Part shown: positions 5,476-12,138 of the stretch, one piece after another
How the letters are laid out: every line of letters starts with the position of its first letter
Position numbering within the stretch: position 1 is the first letter of the stretch
From: Holophagaceae bacterium UBA706
Lineage (GTDB): Bacteria; Acidobacteriota; Holophagae; Holophagales; Holophagaceae
Assembly (NCBI GenBank): GCA_002298155.1
Contig: DBME01000174.1
Span: 1 to 12,138 of the forward strand
DNA: 12,138 nt
Direction of reading: 5' to 3'
Position numbers and translations under genes: made by a program
The notes under the pieces: model-generated
What the model saw: only the letters and a program-made list of their open reading frames with translations
Database searches by the model: none
What the model was told of the DNA's origin: nothing

Positions 5476-6950
5476 AGAGCCTCCTCGATTCGGGCGCACA
5501 GGGTCTTGAGGATCTTGATGCGGCCGTAGTACTTGTCCTCGCTCTCCACGAGGGTCCAGGGGGCGATCTCCGTGCTGGTGCGGTCGAGCATGTCGCAGAT
5601 GGCGGCCTCGTACGCGTCCCACTTCTCGCGGTTGCGCCAGTCCTCCTCGGTGATCTTGAAGCGCTTGAACTTGCTCTCCTGGCGTTCCGTGAAGCGGCGG
5701 AGCTGCTCCTCCTGGCTGATGGTCAGCCAGAACTTGGCCACGATGGTGCCGCTGCGGGCCATCTGGTCCTCGAAGTCGTTGATCTCGCCGTAGGCGCGCA
5801 TCCAGTCGGCCTCGGTGCAGAAGCCCTCCACCCGCTCCACCAGCACGCGGCCGTACCAGCTGCGGTCGAAGATCGCGAAGCGCCCCCGGCGCGGGAGGTG
5901 GCGCCAGAACCGCCACAGGTAGGGCTGGGCCCGCTCCTCCTCGGTGGGCGCCGCGATGGGCGTGATGTTGCACAGGCGCGCGTCGATGGCCTGGGTGATG
6001 CGCCGGATGCTGCCGCCCTTCCCCGCCGCGTCGGCGCCTTCGAACACCAGCACCACGTTGTGGTCCTTGAAGGCCTTGTGGCGCGTGAGGAGGTTCAGGC
6101 GGCCCTGGTACTTCTCCAGCTCCTGCTCGTACTCGACCTTCTCGAGCTTGCGGGAGAGGTCGAGGGTCTTGAGGATGTTCATGCCGTCGATGCTGGAGAC
6201 CGGGGGCGGGGCGTGGACCACGGCGGGGCGGGGCGCGGGGTTGTCCAGGCGCGCCCGCAGGCGCTCCAGGACGATCTTGCCGACGGTGGGCTTCTGGTAG
6301 CGGGGATCGGCTGCCTCCACCACGATCCAGGGGGCCTCGGCGGTGCTGGTGCTGCGCAGGGTGCGTTCGGCCACTTCGCGGAAGGTGTCGTACATGGCGA
6401 AGTGCTTCCAGTCCCGGTCCGTGACGCGCCACCGGGTGAGGGGGTCGCCCTCCAGCTTCTTGAGGCGCTTCTTCTGGGACTGCTTGGAGAGGTGCATCCA
6501 GAACTTGATGACCAGGGCGCCCTCGTCGATGAGCATCTGCTCGAACCTGCGGATCTGCTCCAGGGACTGGTCCAGGCGCGCGTCCTTGATGCGGCCGTGG
6601 GCGCGCTCCAGGATGGGCCAGGTGTACCAGCTGCCGTCGAAGATGCCCATCTTGCCCTTGGGCGGAAGCTGGCGCCAGAAGCGCCACATGTGGGGACGTT
6701 CCAGCTCCTCGTCGGAGGGTTCGGAAAAGCCCACGGTGAGGATGTGGCGGGGGTCCATCCACTCGTTGAGCGTGTTGACCGTGGCGCTCTTGCCGGCCCC
6801 GTCCACGCCCGCGATGAGGATCACCACCGGGAACTTCCGGGCGGTGGCCAGGTCGTACTGCGCGTCCAGGAGCGCTTCCCGCAGGGCGGGCACCTCCTGG
6901 TCGAAGACGGACTTCTCGATGGAATGGCCCAGTTCGGCGGATTCGAACAT
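5472..6950 (-). CDS. Tandem-domain polyphosphate kinase 2 (polyphosphate:AMP phosphotransferase type)
   Basis: The 492-residue protein contains two PPK2 domains in a row, as in class II PPK2 enzymes such as Pseudomonas PA3455, which use polyphosphate to phosphorylate AMP to ADP. Domain 1 (about 15-235) has the P-loop GVDGAGKS (48-55) and IFDGSWY (103-109). Domain 2 (about 255-492) has GADAAGKG (305-312), the lid-like WRFWRHLP and FDRSWYGR (361-368). The Arg of the FDRSWYGR motif is Gly in domain 1, so domain 2 is probably the catalytic half, as reported for PA3455. A Pro/Ala linker (about 236-250) joins them. The ATG at 6950 follows AGGGAG at a good distance. The stop overlaps the start of the histidine kinase gene. 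It is cytoplasmic, with a role in polyphosphate use and nucleotide balance. Confidence 0.92.
   Translation of the reverse strand: MFESAELGHSIEKSVFDQEVPALREALLDAQYDLATARKFPVVILIAGVDGAGKSATVNTLNEWMDPRHILTVGFSEPSDEELERPHMWRFWRQLPPKGKMGIFDGSWYTWPILERAHGRIKDARLDQSLEQIRRFEQMLIDEGALVIKFWMHLSKQSQKKRLKKLEGDPLTRWRVTDRDWKHFAMYDTFREVAERTLRSTSTAEAPWIVVEAADPRYQKPTVGKIVLERLRARLDNPAPRPAVVHAPPPVSSIDGMNILKTLDLSRKLEKVEYEQELEKYQGRLNLLTRHKAFKDHNVVLVFEGADAAGKGGSIRRITQAIDARLCNITPIAAPTEEERAQPYLWRFWRHLPRRGRFAIFDRSWYGRVLVERVEGFCTEADWMRAYGEINDFEDQMARSGTIVAKFWLTISQEEQLRRFTERQESKFKRFKITEEDWRNREKWDAYEAAICDMLDRTSTEIAPWTLVESEDKYYGRIKILKTLCARIEEAL
5480..5484 (-). promoter_or_regulatory. Shine-Dalgarno site that sets the histidine kinase start
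   Basis: On the minus strand GGAGG lies inside the last codons of ppk2, 4 nt before TTG at 5475. That TTG shares two bases with the ppk2 TGA stop (TTGA). This arrangement favours translational coupling and supports TTG over the downstream ATG at 5445. Confidence 0.6.
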
Positions 6951-7025
6951 GGCAGCTCCCTGAAGGTGTTTTCGGTCTTGAATACTAAACCGATCCTGGC
7001 TTCCGGCGCGGAATTTGATACCCCG

Positions 7026-8270
7026 TCAGCCGGCGGCGCCCTCCGGCGGCGCGGCCAGTTCCCAGGTGTCGAACCGGCGCAGGAGGAGAAGGCCCGGCAC
7101 GGCCATGGCCATGCAGACCATGAAATACGCAGGCCAGCCGGCCCGTTGCGCCAGGATCCCCGCGGGGCTCGCGAAGAGCACCCGGGCGAAGGCCGTCAAG
7201 CTGCTGAGCAGCGCGAACTGGGTGCCCGCGCTGCGCAGGTCGCAGCAGCGCTGGATCATGGACAGGTAGGCGATGGTCCCCATGGCGAAGATGGAGTTCT
7301 CCACCGCGATGGTCACCAGCAGCAGCGCATGGTTCTTCCCCACCATGGCCAGGGCGACGTGGCCGGACATGGAGAACATCTGCAGCAGCCCCATGACCCA
7401 CAAGGACTTCACCAGGGTGAGGCGGCTCATGAGCAGGCCGCCCACGATGCCTCCCACGATGAGGCAGGCCATTCCGACGCCTTTGGTGGCCAGGCCGATC
7501 TCGGTCCTGGAGAAGCCCAGGTCCAGCAGGAAGGGGACGTTGAGGGAGGTGCACAGGTTGTCGCCTAGCTTGTAGAGGAGGATGAAGGCCAGGAGCTCCC
7601 CGGACCGGCGGCGCTGCAGGATCTCCCGGAAGGGCTCCACCACCGCCTGGGCCAGGGTCCGGGGCGGCACCACGCCCTTGGGCTCGGGGGCCCCAAGGGC
7701 CGCCAGGGCGCCGGGAAGGAGTCCCATGGCCATGATCAGGTAGACCATGCGCCAGGCCATGTGGTCGGAAAGGATCAGGGCGAGGAAAGAGGCGAACACC
7801 ATCCCCAGTCGATAGCCGGTGATGTGCCAGGTGGTTCCCAGGGCTATCTGGTGGGAGGGCAGGAGTTCTGTCCGGTAGGCATCCACGTTGATGTCGATCG
7901 TGGCGCTGACGAAGGCGACGCTCACGGCCAGGAGGCCCACGATCCGCAGGTGGTACCGCGGGTCGGACCGGCCCAGGAGGGCCAGGAGGGCCATGAGGGC
8001 GATGAGCAGGAGGAGGATCCACCCCCGCCGCCGGCCCAGGAAGGGCAGCCTGAAACGGTCCAGGAGGGGGGACCACACGAACTTGAGGGTGTAGGGCAGG
8101 CCCGCCAGGGCGAAGAACCCCACGGTCTTGAGGTCGACCCCGACGCTGCGCATCCACGCCTGGAGGGTGGACTGGGTGAGGATCAGGGGGACGCCGGAGC
8201 TGAAGCCGATGACTCCCAGCCAGACCATGACCGAGGTGGGCATTGAGCGCGGGGCGTGGGTGGAATCCAT
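7026..8270 (-). CDS. AmpG-like MFS permease (probable muropeptide importer)
   Basis: This 414-residue polytopic membrane protein has about 12 hydrophobic segments. It closely follows AmpG, the inner-membrane permease that brings anhydro-muropeptides back for peptidoglycan recycling: GFSSGVPLILTQSTLQAW (22-39), VDLKTVGFFALAGLPYTLKF, WSPLLDRF followed by FLGRRRGW, then TIDINVDAYRTELLP and GYRLGM in the middle. E. coli AmpG (491 aa) has two extra C-terminal spans that are missing here, giving the shorter form seen in many bacteria. The ATG at 8270 has only a weak AGGG just before it; M10 is an alternative start without a better site. The gene lies in the same-strand block as ddl, which fits a cell-wall role. 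The substrate is inferred; related transporters carry other solutes. Confidence 0.83.
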   Translation of the reverse strand: MDSTHAPRSMPTSVMVWLGVIGFSSGVPLILTQSTLQAWMRSVGVDLKTVGFFALAGLPYTLKFVWSPLLDRFRLPFLGRRRGWILLLLIALMALLALLGRSDPRYHLRIVGLLAVSVAFVSATIDINVDAYRTELLPSHQIALGTTWHITGYRLGMVFASFLALILSDHMAWRMVYLIMAMGLLPGALAALGAPEPKGVVPPRTLAQAVVEPFREILQRRRSGELLAFILLYKLGDNLCTSLNVPFLLDLGFSRTEIGLATKGVGMACLIVGGIVGGLLMSRLTLVKSLWVMGLLQMFSMSGHVALAMVGKNHALLLVTIAVENSIFAMGTIAYLSMIQRCCDLRSAGTQFALLSSLTAFARVLFASPAGILAQRAGWPAYFMVCMAMAVPGLLLLRRFDTWELAAPPEGAAG

Positions 8271-8307
8271 GCCCTAGGATGCCATCAATTACGGGCGAAC
8301 GGTCGGC

Positions 8308-8625
8308 CTATGCCTTCAGATCCAGGGCCGTCCCCAGGATGTTCTGCTGGGCCTGCAGGAACTTGAGGTCCGCCTGGTAGCTGACCCCCTTGAGGTCCAG
8401 GTTCACCGCCTCGGTGGCCAGGTCGACGTTCGAGCCGCCGGGAGCCGTGGGTTCCTGGCTCTCGGTTACGCCGGAGGCACGCACGCCCCCCTGCTCCTGT
8501 TCCTGCTGCTGCAGGGACTTGGCCCGGTAGCCGTCGGTGTTGACGTTGGCCACGTTGCCGCTGGACAGGGCGATGCTCTGGGTTGCGACCCCGAGTCCCG
8601 AAATGCCTGCCGAAATTCCGTCCAT
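8308..8625 (-). CDS. Small flagellar basal-body rod-like protein
   Basis: Only 105 residues, it has both ends of the FlgB/C/F/G rod family and almost nothing between. The N-terminal helix (about 1-35) ends in ANVNTDGYR, the classic rod-protein signature. The C-terminal helix contains VDLATEAVNLDLKGVSYQAD (residues 69-88) followed by LGTALDLK. The joining segment is Gln/Glu/Gly-rich. FlgC and FlgB are normally about 130-150 aa, so this is a minimal version, nearest to FlgC in layout. I start at the ATG at 8625, which has GAGAGG about 7 nt upstream; a GTG at 8634 would overlap that site. No other flagellar gene is in the window. It could be a true rod subunit encoded away from the flagellar cluster or a repurposed paralogue. 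Confidence 0.82.
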   Translation of the reverse strand: MDGISAGISGLGVATQSIALSSGNVANVNTDGYRAKSLQQQEQEQGGVRASGVTESQEPTAPGGSNVDLATEAVNLDLKGVSYQADLKFLQAQQNILGTALDLKA

Positions 8626-8668
8626 CACCCGCACCTCTCAGGCAAGCATAGGCCCATGGTTCAACTTC

Positions 8669-9763
8669 TCAAGCCTGTTCATACCAATTGCTGCCGCTCT
8701 GGAAGAGGCGGGTTTTGCCCGCCTTCTCCTCGAAACGGCGCTGGGCCAGGTCGATGAGGGTGGTCAGGAGCTCCCGGTAGGGCACGCCGCTGGCCTCCAT
8801 CATCTTGGGATACATGGAGATGCTGGTGAAACCGGGGATGAAGTTGATCTCGTTGAGGAACAGCCGGCCCGTGGAGCGGTCGAGGAAGAAATCCACCCGG
8901 GCCATGCCATAGGCGTCCAGGGCCCGGAAGGCGTCCACGGCGTACTGGTGCACCAGGTTGGCGACCCCCTCGGGCAGCTCGGCGGGGATCCGGGTGGTGC
9001 TCTTGCCATCCAGGTACTTGTCCTGGAAGTCATAGAATTCGCCCGCGGGCAGGATCTCGCCCACGACGCTGACCTTGGGCTGGTCCCCGCCCAGGACGGC
9101 CACTTCCAGCTCCCGCACGGTGAGGCCCTGCTCCACCAGGACGCGCCGGTCGAAGGTGAAGGCCCGGTCCAGGGCCGCGGGGAGGTCCTCGGCGGTCTTG
9201 ATCTTCTCGATGCCGATGCTGGAGCCCAGGTTCGCCGGCTTCACGAAGACCGGCATGCCCAGGCGGGTGAGGGTCTGCAGGATCTCCTGCCGGTCCCGGG
9301 CCCAGCCCTCCTCGGTGAGGCCCACGTACGGCACCACGGGCAGGCCTTCCGATTCCCAGATGCGCTTGGTGATCCACTTGTCCAGGCCCGCGGCCATGGC
9401 CAGGAGGCCGGCGCCGGTGTAGGGCCGGTGCAGGGGTTCCAGGAAGCCCTGGATCTGGCCGTCCTCGCCCCCGGCACCGTGGATGGCGTTGAAGAACACA
9501 TCAGGCAGCTCGGCGCCCTCGGCTCCCGCCTCCAGGGGCAGGAACGGATAGGGGCCCCGCTCGGGCAGTTCCCCCGCGGCGAGGCGGGCGAAGGGGTCGC
9601 CGTTGAGCACCCACACGCCGTTCTTGGCGATGCCCATGGGGCGCACGTCGAAACGCTCGGGATCGAGGTGGGCCGCGATGCTCCGCGCGGACACGATGCT
9701 GACCTCGTGTTCCGGGCTTTCGCCCCCGAAAAGGAGTCCGATGGAAAGGCGCGCGTTGCTCAT
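8669..9763 (-). CDS. ddl: D-alanine-D-alanine ligase
   Basis: Ddl joins two D-alanines with ATP to make the dipeptide end of the peptidoglycan precursor, in the cytoplasm. The 364-residue protein has the DdlA-type order: FGGESPEHEVS (12-22), HGAGGEDG (95-102), PYTGAG, K130-region DKW.TK, the ATP-grasp strand VFVKPANLGSSIGI (172-185), the omega loop EFYDFQDKY (242-250), DFF (291-293) and NEINFIPGFTSISMYPK (304-320). The Lys-Tyr at 249-250 supports D-Ala rather than D-lactate specificity. HGAGGEDG differs from the usual HGPYGEDG. The ATG at 9763 lacks a clear ribosome site. The gene is first in the minus-strand block and divergent from coaD. The rod-like and AmpG-like genes follow within 43 and 37 bp. 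Confidence 0.95.
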   Translation of the reverse strand: MSNARLSIGLLFGGESPEHEVSIVSARSIAAHLDPERFDVRPMGIAKNGVWVLNGDPFARLAAGELPERGPYPFLPLEAGAEGAELPDVFFNAIHGAGGEDGQIQGFLEPLHRPYTGAGLLAMAAGLDKWITKRIWESEGLPVVPYVGLTEEGWARDRQEILQTLTRLGMPVFVKPANLGSSIGIEKIKTAEDLPAALDRAFTFDRRVLVEQGLTVRELEVAVLGGDQPKVSVVGEILPAGEFYDFQDKYLDGKSTTRIPAELPEGVANLVHQYAVDAFRALDAYGMARVDFFLDRSTGRLFLNEINFIPGFTSISMYPKMMEASGVPYRELLTTLIDLAQRRFEEKAGKTRLFQSGSNWYEQA

Positions 9764-9807
9764 CCCAAAAGTTTAGACTAAGAACTCCGTCCTTCGCAGG
9801 AGTTGCC
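9764..9807. promoter_or_regulatory. Divergent ddl/coaD spacer
   Basis: The 44 bp between the divergent starts hold an A/T-rich patch (about 9766-9784) where promoters for ddl and perhaps coaD are expected. TTGCTC (9756-9761) and TAAGAA (9779-9784) are 17 bp apart on the plus strand, but the match to a sigma-70 promoter is poor. Only the location is proposed. Confidence 0.3.
9798..9802 (+). promoter_or_regulatory. Shine-Dalgarno site supporting the coaD TTG start
   Basis: AGGAG lies 5 nt before TTG at 9808. No ATG or GTG nearby gives the conserved CoaD N-terminus, so this site fixes the unusual start codon. Confidence 0.8.
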
Positions 9808-10302
9808 TTGCGCACAGCCATCTACCCCGGTTCCTTCGATCCCGTCACCCTCGGGCACTGGGACCTGATCCAGCGCGCTGACAAGCTCGTGGACCGCCTC
9901 ATCGTCGCCGTGCTCCACAATCCCGCCAAGACCGGGGCCTTCTCCGTGGCCGAGCGCATGGAGTTCCTGCGGGAGCTCACCAAGGACAGCCCCAATGTGG
10001 AGATCACCACCTTTCACGGCCTCCTGGTGGACTACGCCCGCCAGATGGACGCCCATTTCATCGTCCGCGGGGTGCGGGCCTTCTCCGACTTCGAATACGA
10101 ATTCCAGATGGCGCTCATGAACCGGAAGCTCTCCGCGGACCTGGAGACGGTGTTCCTCATGCCCAAGGAGGAATACAGCGTCGTGAGCAGCCGCATGGTG
10201 CGGGAAGTGGGCGGCATGGGGGGCGACCTCTCCGGACTCGTGCCCGAACCCCTGGTGGAACGCATCGCCGCCCGCCTGAGGGATCCCGGCCAGAGCGCCT
10301 GA
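9808..10302 (+). CDS. coaD: Phosphopantetheine adenylyltransferase CoaD
   Basis: CoaD transfers AMP from ATP to 4'-phosphopantetheine, giving dephospho-CoA, the penultimate step of coenzyme A synthesis. The 164-residue length is typical. It shows the nucleotidyltransferase signature YPGSFDPVTLGH with the T-x-G-H motif (T14, G16, H17), IVRGVRAFSDFEYEFQMALM (residues 85-104) of the pantetheine/ATP site, and SVVSSRMVRE (124-133), the second nucleotide motif. The start is a TTG at 9808 with a strong AGGAG site; translation from there gives the standard RTAIYPGSFDP beginning. It is divergent from ddl. A kinase gene follows after 65 bp without a clear terminator between them. Confidence 0.97.
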   Translation: MRTAIYPGSFDPVTLGHWDLIQRADKLVDRLIVAVLHNPAKTGAFSVAERMEFLRELTKDSPNVEITTFHGLLVDYARQMDAHFIVRGVRAFSDFEYEFQMALMNRKLSADLETVFLMPKEEYSVVSSRMVREVGGMGGDLSGLVPEPLVERIAARLRDPGQSA

Positions 10303-10339
10303 GCCCCAGGAAAAGACCCGGTTCCGGTACCCTGGGCCG

Positions 10340-10355
10340 GCGTATTCATATACGC
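10340..10355. promoter_or_regulatory. Palindrome/AT-rich site upstream of the Ser/Thr kinase gene
   Basis: GCGTAT (10340-10345) and ATACGC (10350-10355) form a perfect 6-bp dyad around TCAT. It lies 12 bp before the kinase ATG, in the only A/T-rich patch between coaD and the kinase. It could be an operator or part of a promoter -10 region. No matching -35 element is obvious. Confidence 0.35.
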
Positions 10356-10367
10356 TACTAACCAAGA

Positions 10368-12138
10368 ATGCCCAACCCGAGACCCCCCAGCCATCCCGGC
10401 ATGGCCCCCGAGTGGGCCAAGGTTCCCGGCTGCCCGCGCCTGGAGCGCTATGCCCTGGGCCGCGAGCTCGGCCGGGGCGGCATGGGACGGGTGGTGGAGG
10501 CCTGGGATCCGGTGCTGAAGCGGGTGGTGGCCATCAAGCTCCTGCACGGCAGCGATCCTGAACTGATGGTGCGGTTCATGCGGGAGGCCCAGCTCCAGGC
10601 GCGCCTGGAGCATCCCAACATCTGCCGGATCCTGGACATGGGCGAGTGCGAGGGCACGCCGTACATCGCCATGCAGCGCATCGACGGCCCCGACCTGGCC
10701 GATCCGGGCCGGGACCTCGACCCCCTGGCCGTCGCCCGGATCCTGGCGGACGTGGCCGGCGCCATCCATTTCGCCCACCGCACCGGCCTGATCCACCGGG
10801 ATCTCAAGCCGTCCAACATCCTGGTGGAGGCCATGGCGGACGGCTCCTGGCACCCTTACGTGGTGGACTTCGGGCTGGCCCGGGACCTGCAGGGCAACAA
10901 TCCTACCCTGTCCTGGGCCGCCATGGGAACACCGGCCTACATGAGCCCCGAGCAGGCCCGGTGCGAGGCGGTGACCTTCGCCTCGGACGTCTACAGCCTG
11001 GGCGCGACTCTGTTCGCCCTGGTGACGGGTCGTCCCCCGGGCGACCCCACCACCCGCGGCATCACGGCCTCCCGCCGCAGGGACACGACGGGGCCGCGGC
11101 GGACCTGGCCCAGGGACCTGGAGACCATCGCGCGCAAGTGCCTCGAGGACGAGCCGGGCCGCCGCTACGCCAGCGCCTTCGAGCTGGAGGAGGACCTGCG
11201 GCGCTTCCTGGCTGGCATGCCCATCCACGCCCGGCCCGTGGGATTCCTGGGGCGCACCTGGCGCTGGTTCCGGCAGAGTCCCGCCCGCACCGGAACGGCG
11301 GCGGCCATCCTGCTGGCCGCGGGCCTCCTGGGGGCCTGGAACGTCCATACCCTCCGCCAGGCCAGGGAACGGGAGAACACCGCCCAGCGGTTCGCCTTGG
11401 AGATCCGCGACGCCGAGCATCTGCTGCGCATCGAGCGCATGATGCCCCGGCACGACATCCAGGGCGCGGAAGCCCGGCTGCGGGCCCGCATGAGCCTCAT
11501 CCAGCAGGAGATGGCCCGGCGGGGGTCCACGGCCCAAGGTCCCGGCCACTATGCCCTGGGCCGGGGCCTCCTGTCGCTGGGCGAGTATCCGGCGGCCCTG
11601 GCCGAGCTGGACAAGGCCTGGCAGTCCGGATTCCAGGCGCCGGAAGTGGCCTACGGGATCGGGCTGGCCCAGCTGAAGATCTTCGAGGACCGCCGGTACG
11701 GCCTCCTGGGGAAGGCCGATTCCGTGGCGGAACTGGGCAGGCTGCACCGGGAACTGGTGGACCCGGCCCTGGCGTGGATGAAACGGGCCAGGGGCGCCGC
11801 GGTGGACCATCCTTGTTACGGCGAGGCCCTGGCGGCCTGGGCCTCGGGGCGGTTCGAGGAGGCCGACCGGCTTTTCCAGGCAACCCTCGACGACGCGCCG
11901 TGGCTTTCGGAAGTGCTCGTGAGCCGGGCCCGGTGCATGGTGATGAGGCCGGCCCCCTCCACCCAGGCCACCCCCGGCCACCTCCTCTCGCTCATGGCGG
12001 CCGCCGAGCCCTTCCTGGACCAGGCCGAGCGCATCGCCCCCAGCGACCCCACCCCCTTGCATATCCACGCCTCCTTCTACCTGAGCCGCGCCATCCTGAT
12101 CAATTCCCGGGGAAGCCGCACGGCGGACCCCGTCCACC
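10368..12138 (+). CDS. Membrane Ser/Thr protein kinase with TPR-like C-terminal region (3' end outside window)
   Basis: An open frame of 590 codons reaches the right edge without a stop. Residues 28-282 are a Hanks-type kinase: Gly loop GRELGRGGMGRV (31-42), VAIK with K57, helix-C E73, catalytic HRDLKPSN (143-150), DFG (167-169), GTPAYMSPEQ (187-196) and DVYSLG (208-213). All catalytic residues are present, and the RD form suggests activation by loop phosphorylation. A single membrane helix lies at about 308-326. After it come Arg/Glu-rich helices (about 327-385) and Ala/Leu-rich helical repeats (about 393-560) such as YALGRGLLSLGEYPAALAEL, which look like TPRs. The ATG at 10368 has only a weak site; M12 (10401) is the alternative. 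Such kinase-TM-TPR proteins are common in Acidobacteriota and Myxococcota. The substrate is unknown. Confidence 0.92.
   Translation, partial: MPNPRPPSHPGMAPEWAKVPGCPRLERYALGRELGRGGMGRVVEAWDPVLKRVVAIKLLHGSDPELMVRFMREAQLQARLEHPNICRILDMGECEGTPYIAMQRIDGPDLADPGRDLDPLAVARILADVAGAIHFAHRTGLIHRDLKPSNILVEAMADGSWHPYVVDFGLARDLQGNNPTLSWAAMGTPAYMSPEQARCEAVTFASDVYSLGATLFALVTGRPPGDPTTRGITASRRRDTTGPRRTWPRDLETIARKCLEDEPGRRYASAFELEEDLRRFLAGMPIHARPVGFLGRTWRWFRQSPARTGTAAAILLAAGLLGAWNVHTLRQARERENTAQRFALEIRDAEHLLRIERMMPRHDIQGAEARLRARMSLIQQEMARRGSTAQGPGHYALGRGLLSLGEYPAALAELDKAWQSGFQAPEVAYGIGLAQLKIFEDRRYGLLGKADSVAELGRLHRELVDPALAWMKRARGAAVDHPCYGEALAAWASGRFEEADRLFQATLDDAPWLSEVLVSRARCMVMRPAPSTQATPGHLLSLMAAAEPFLDQAERIAPSDPTPLHIHASFYLSRAILINSRGSRTADPVH

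Noticed and set aside
6951..7025. A promoter for ppk2 in the 75-bp gap after the permease gene.
   Set aside because: TAGTAT-like sequence is present but no -35 element lies at a suitable distance; evidence is too weak for a feature.
5898..7568. A 556-codon plus-strand open frame opposite ppk2 and the permease gene.
   Set aside because: It spans two real genes and their spacer on the opposite strand, and shows no domain or motif.
8537..9781. A 414-codon plus-strand open frame opposite ddl.
   Set aside because: Ddl on the minus strand has all family motifs; this frame reads as repetitive Gly/Leu/His shadow sequence.
10305..10336. CCCAGG/CCTGGG inverted repeat after coaD as a terminator.
   Set aside because: The stem is only 6 bp with a 20-nt loop and no T-run follows.
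10032..12137. A 701-codon minus-strand open frame opposite coaD and the kinase gene.
   Set aside because: It is antisense to two clearly recognisable proteins and its translation is Gly/Pro/His-rich low-complexity sequence, typical of shadow frames in GC-rich DNA.

Overview
The window is GC-rich bacterial DNA with strong G/C third-position use. It carries a dense set of housekeeping and signalling genes and no mobile element, CRISPR array, tRNA or rRNA that I can see. The gene mix suggests a Gram-negative-type bacterium, and Acidobacteriota (Holophagae/Geothrix-like) is my best guess: a membrane Ser/Thr kinase with a TPR-like tail, a PilZ protein, a two-domain PPK2, a flagellar rod-type protein and an AmpG-like permease. 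That placement is inference from style and family content only.

Layout. (1) Positions 1-160 hold no supported gene, but include a clear intrinsic terminator (111-137, minus strand) for a small [4Fe-4S] ferredoxin gene (161-415, minus). (2) Divergent from it is a tight plus-strand run, thiL - DUF2062 membrane protein - ybaB/ebfC - recR (556-2934). Its genes overlap or are spaced by only 2-9 bases, and it ends in a hairpin/T-rich terminator at 2968-3013. It combines thiamine diphosphate synthesis with the usual ybaB-recR DNA-repair pair. (3) A long minus-strand block (9763 down to 3037) follows, in transcription order: D-Ala-D-Ala ligase, a very small flagellar rod-like protein, an AmpG-type MFS permease, a tandem-domain polyphosphate kinase 2, a membrane PAS histidine kinase whose TTG start overlaps the ppk2 stop, and a PilZ protein with a degenerate receiver domain. 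(4) Divergent from ddl, coaD (TTG start) runs on the plus strand. It is followed by a Ser/Thr protein kinase gene that starts at 10368 and runs off the right edge.

How they fit together. ddl and the AmpG-like permease both belong to peptidoglycan synthesis/recycling. The ppk2 - histidine kinase - PilZ/pseudo-receiver trio looks like a signalling unit: nucleotide/polyphosphate metabolism, a phospho-sensor, and a probable c-di-GMP-binding output protein. The small rod-like flagellar protein lies in the same block. No new defence or mobile system is evident. The most unusual items are the PilZ-pseudo-receiver fusion coupled to ppk2 and the histidine kinase, the stand-alone minimal flagellar rod protein, and the nested hairpins after recR.
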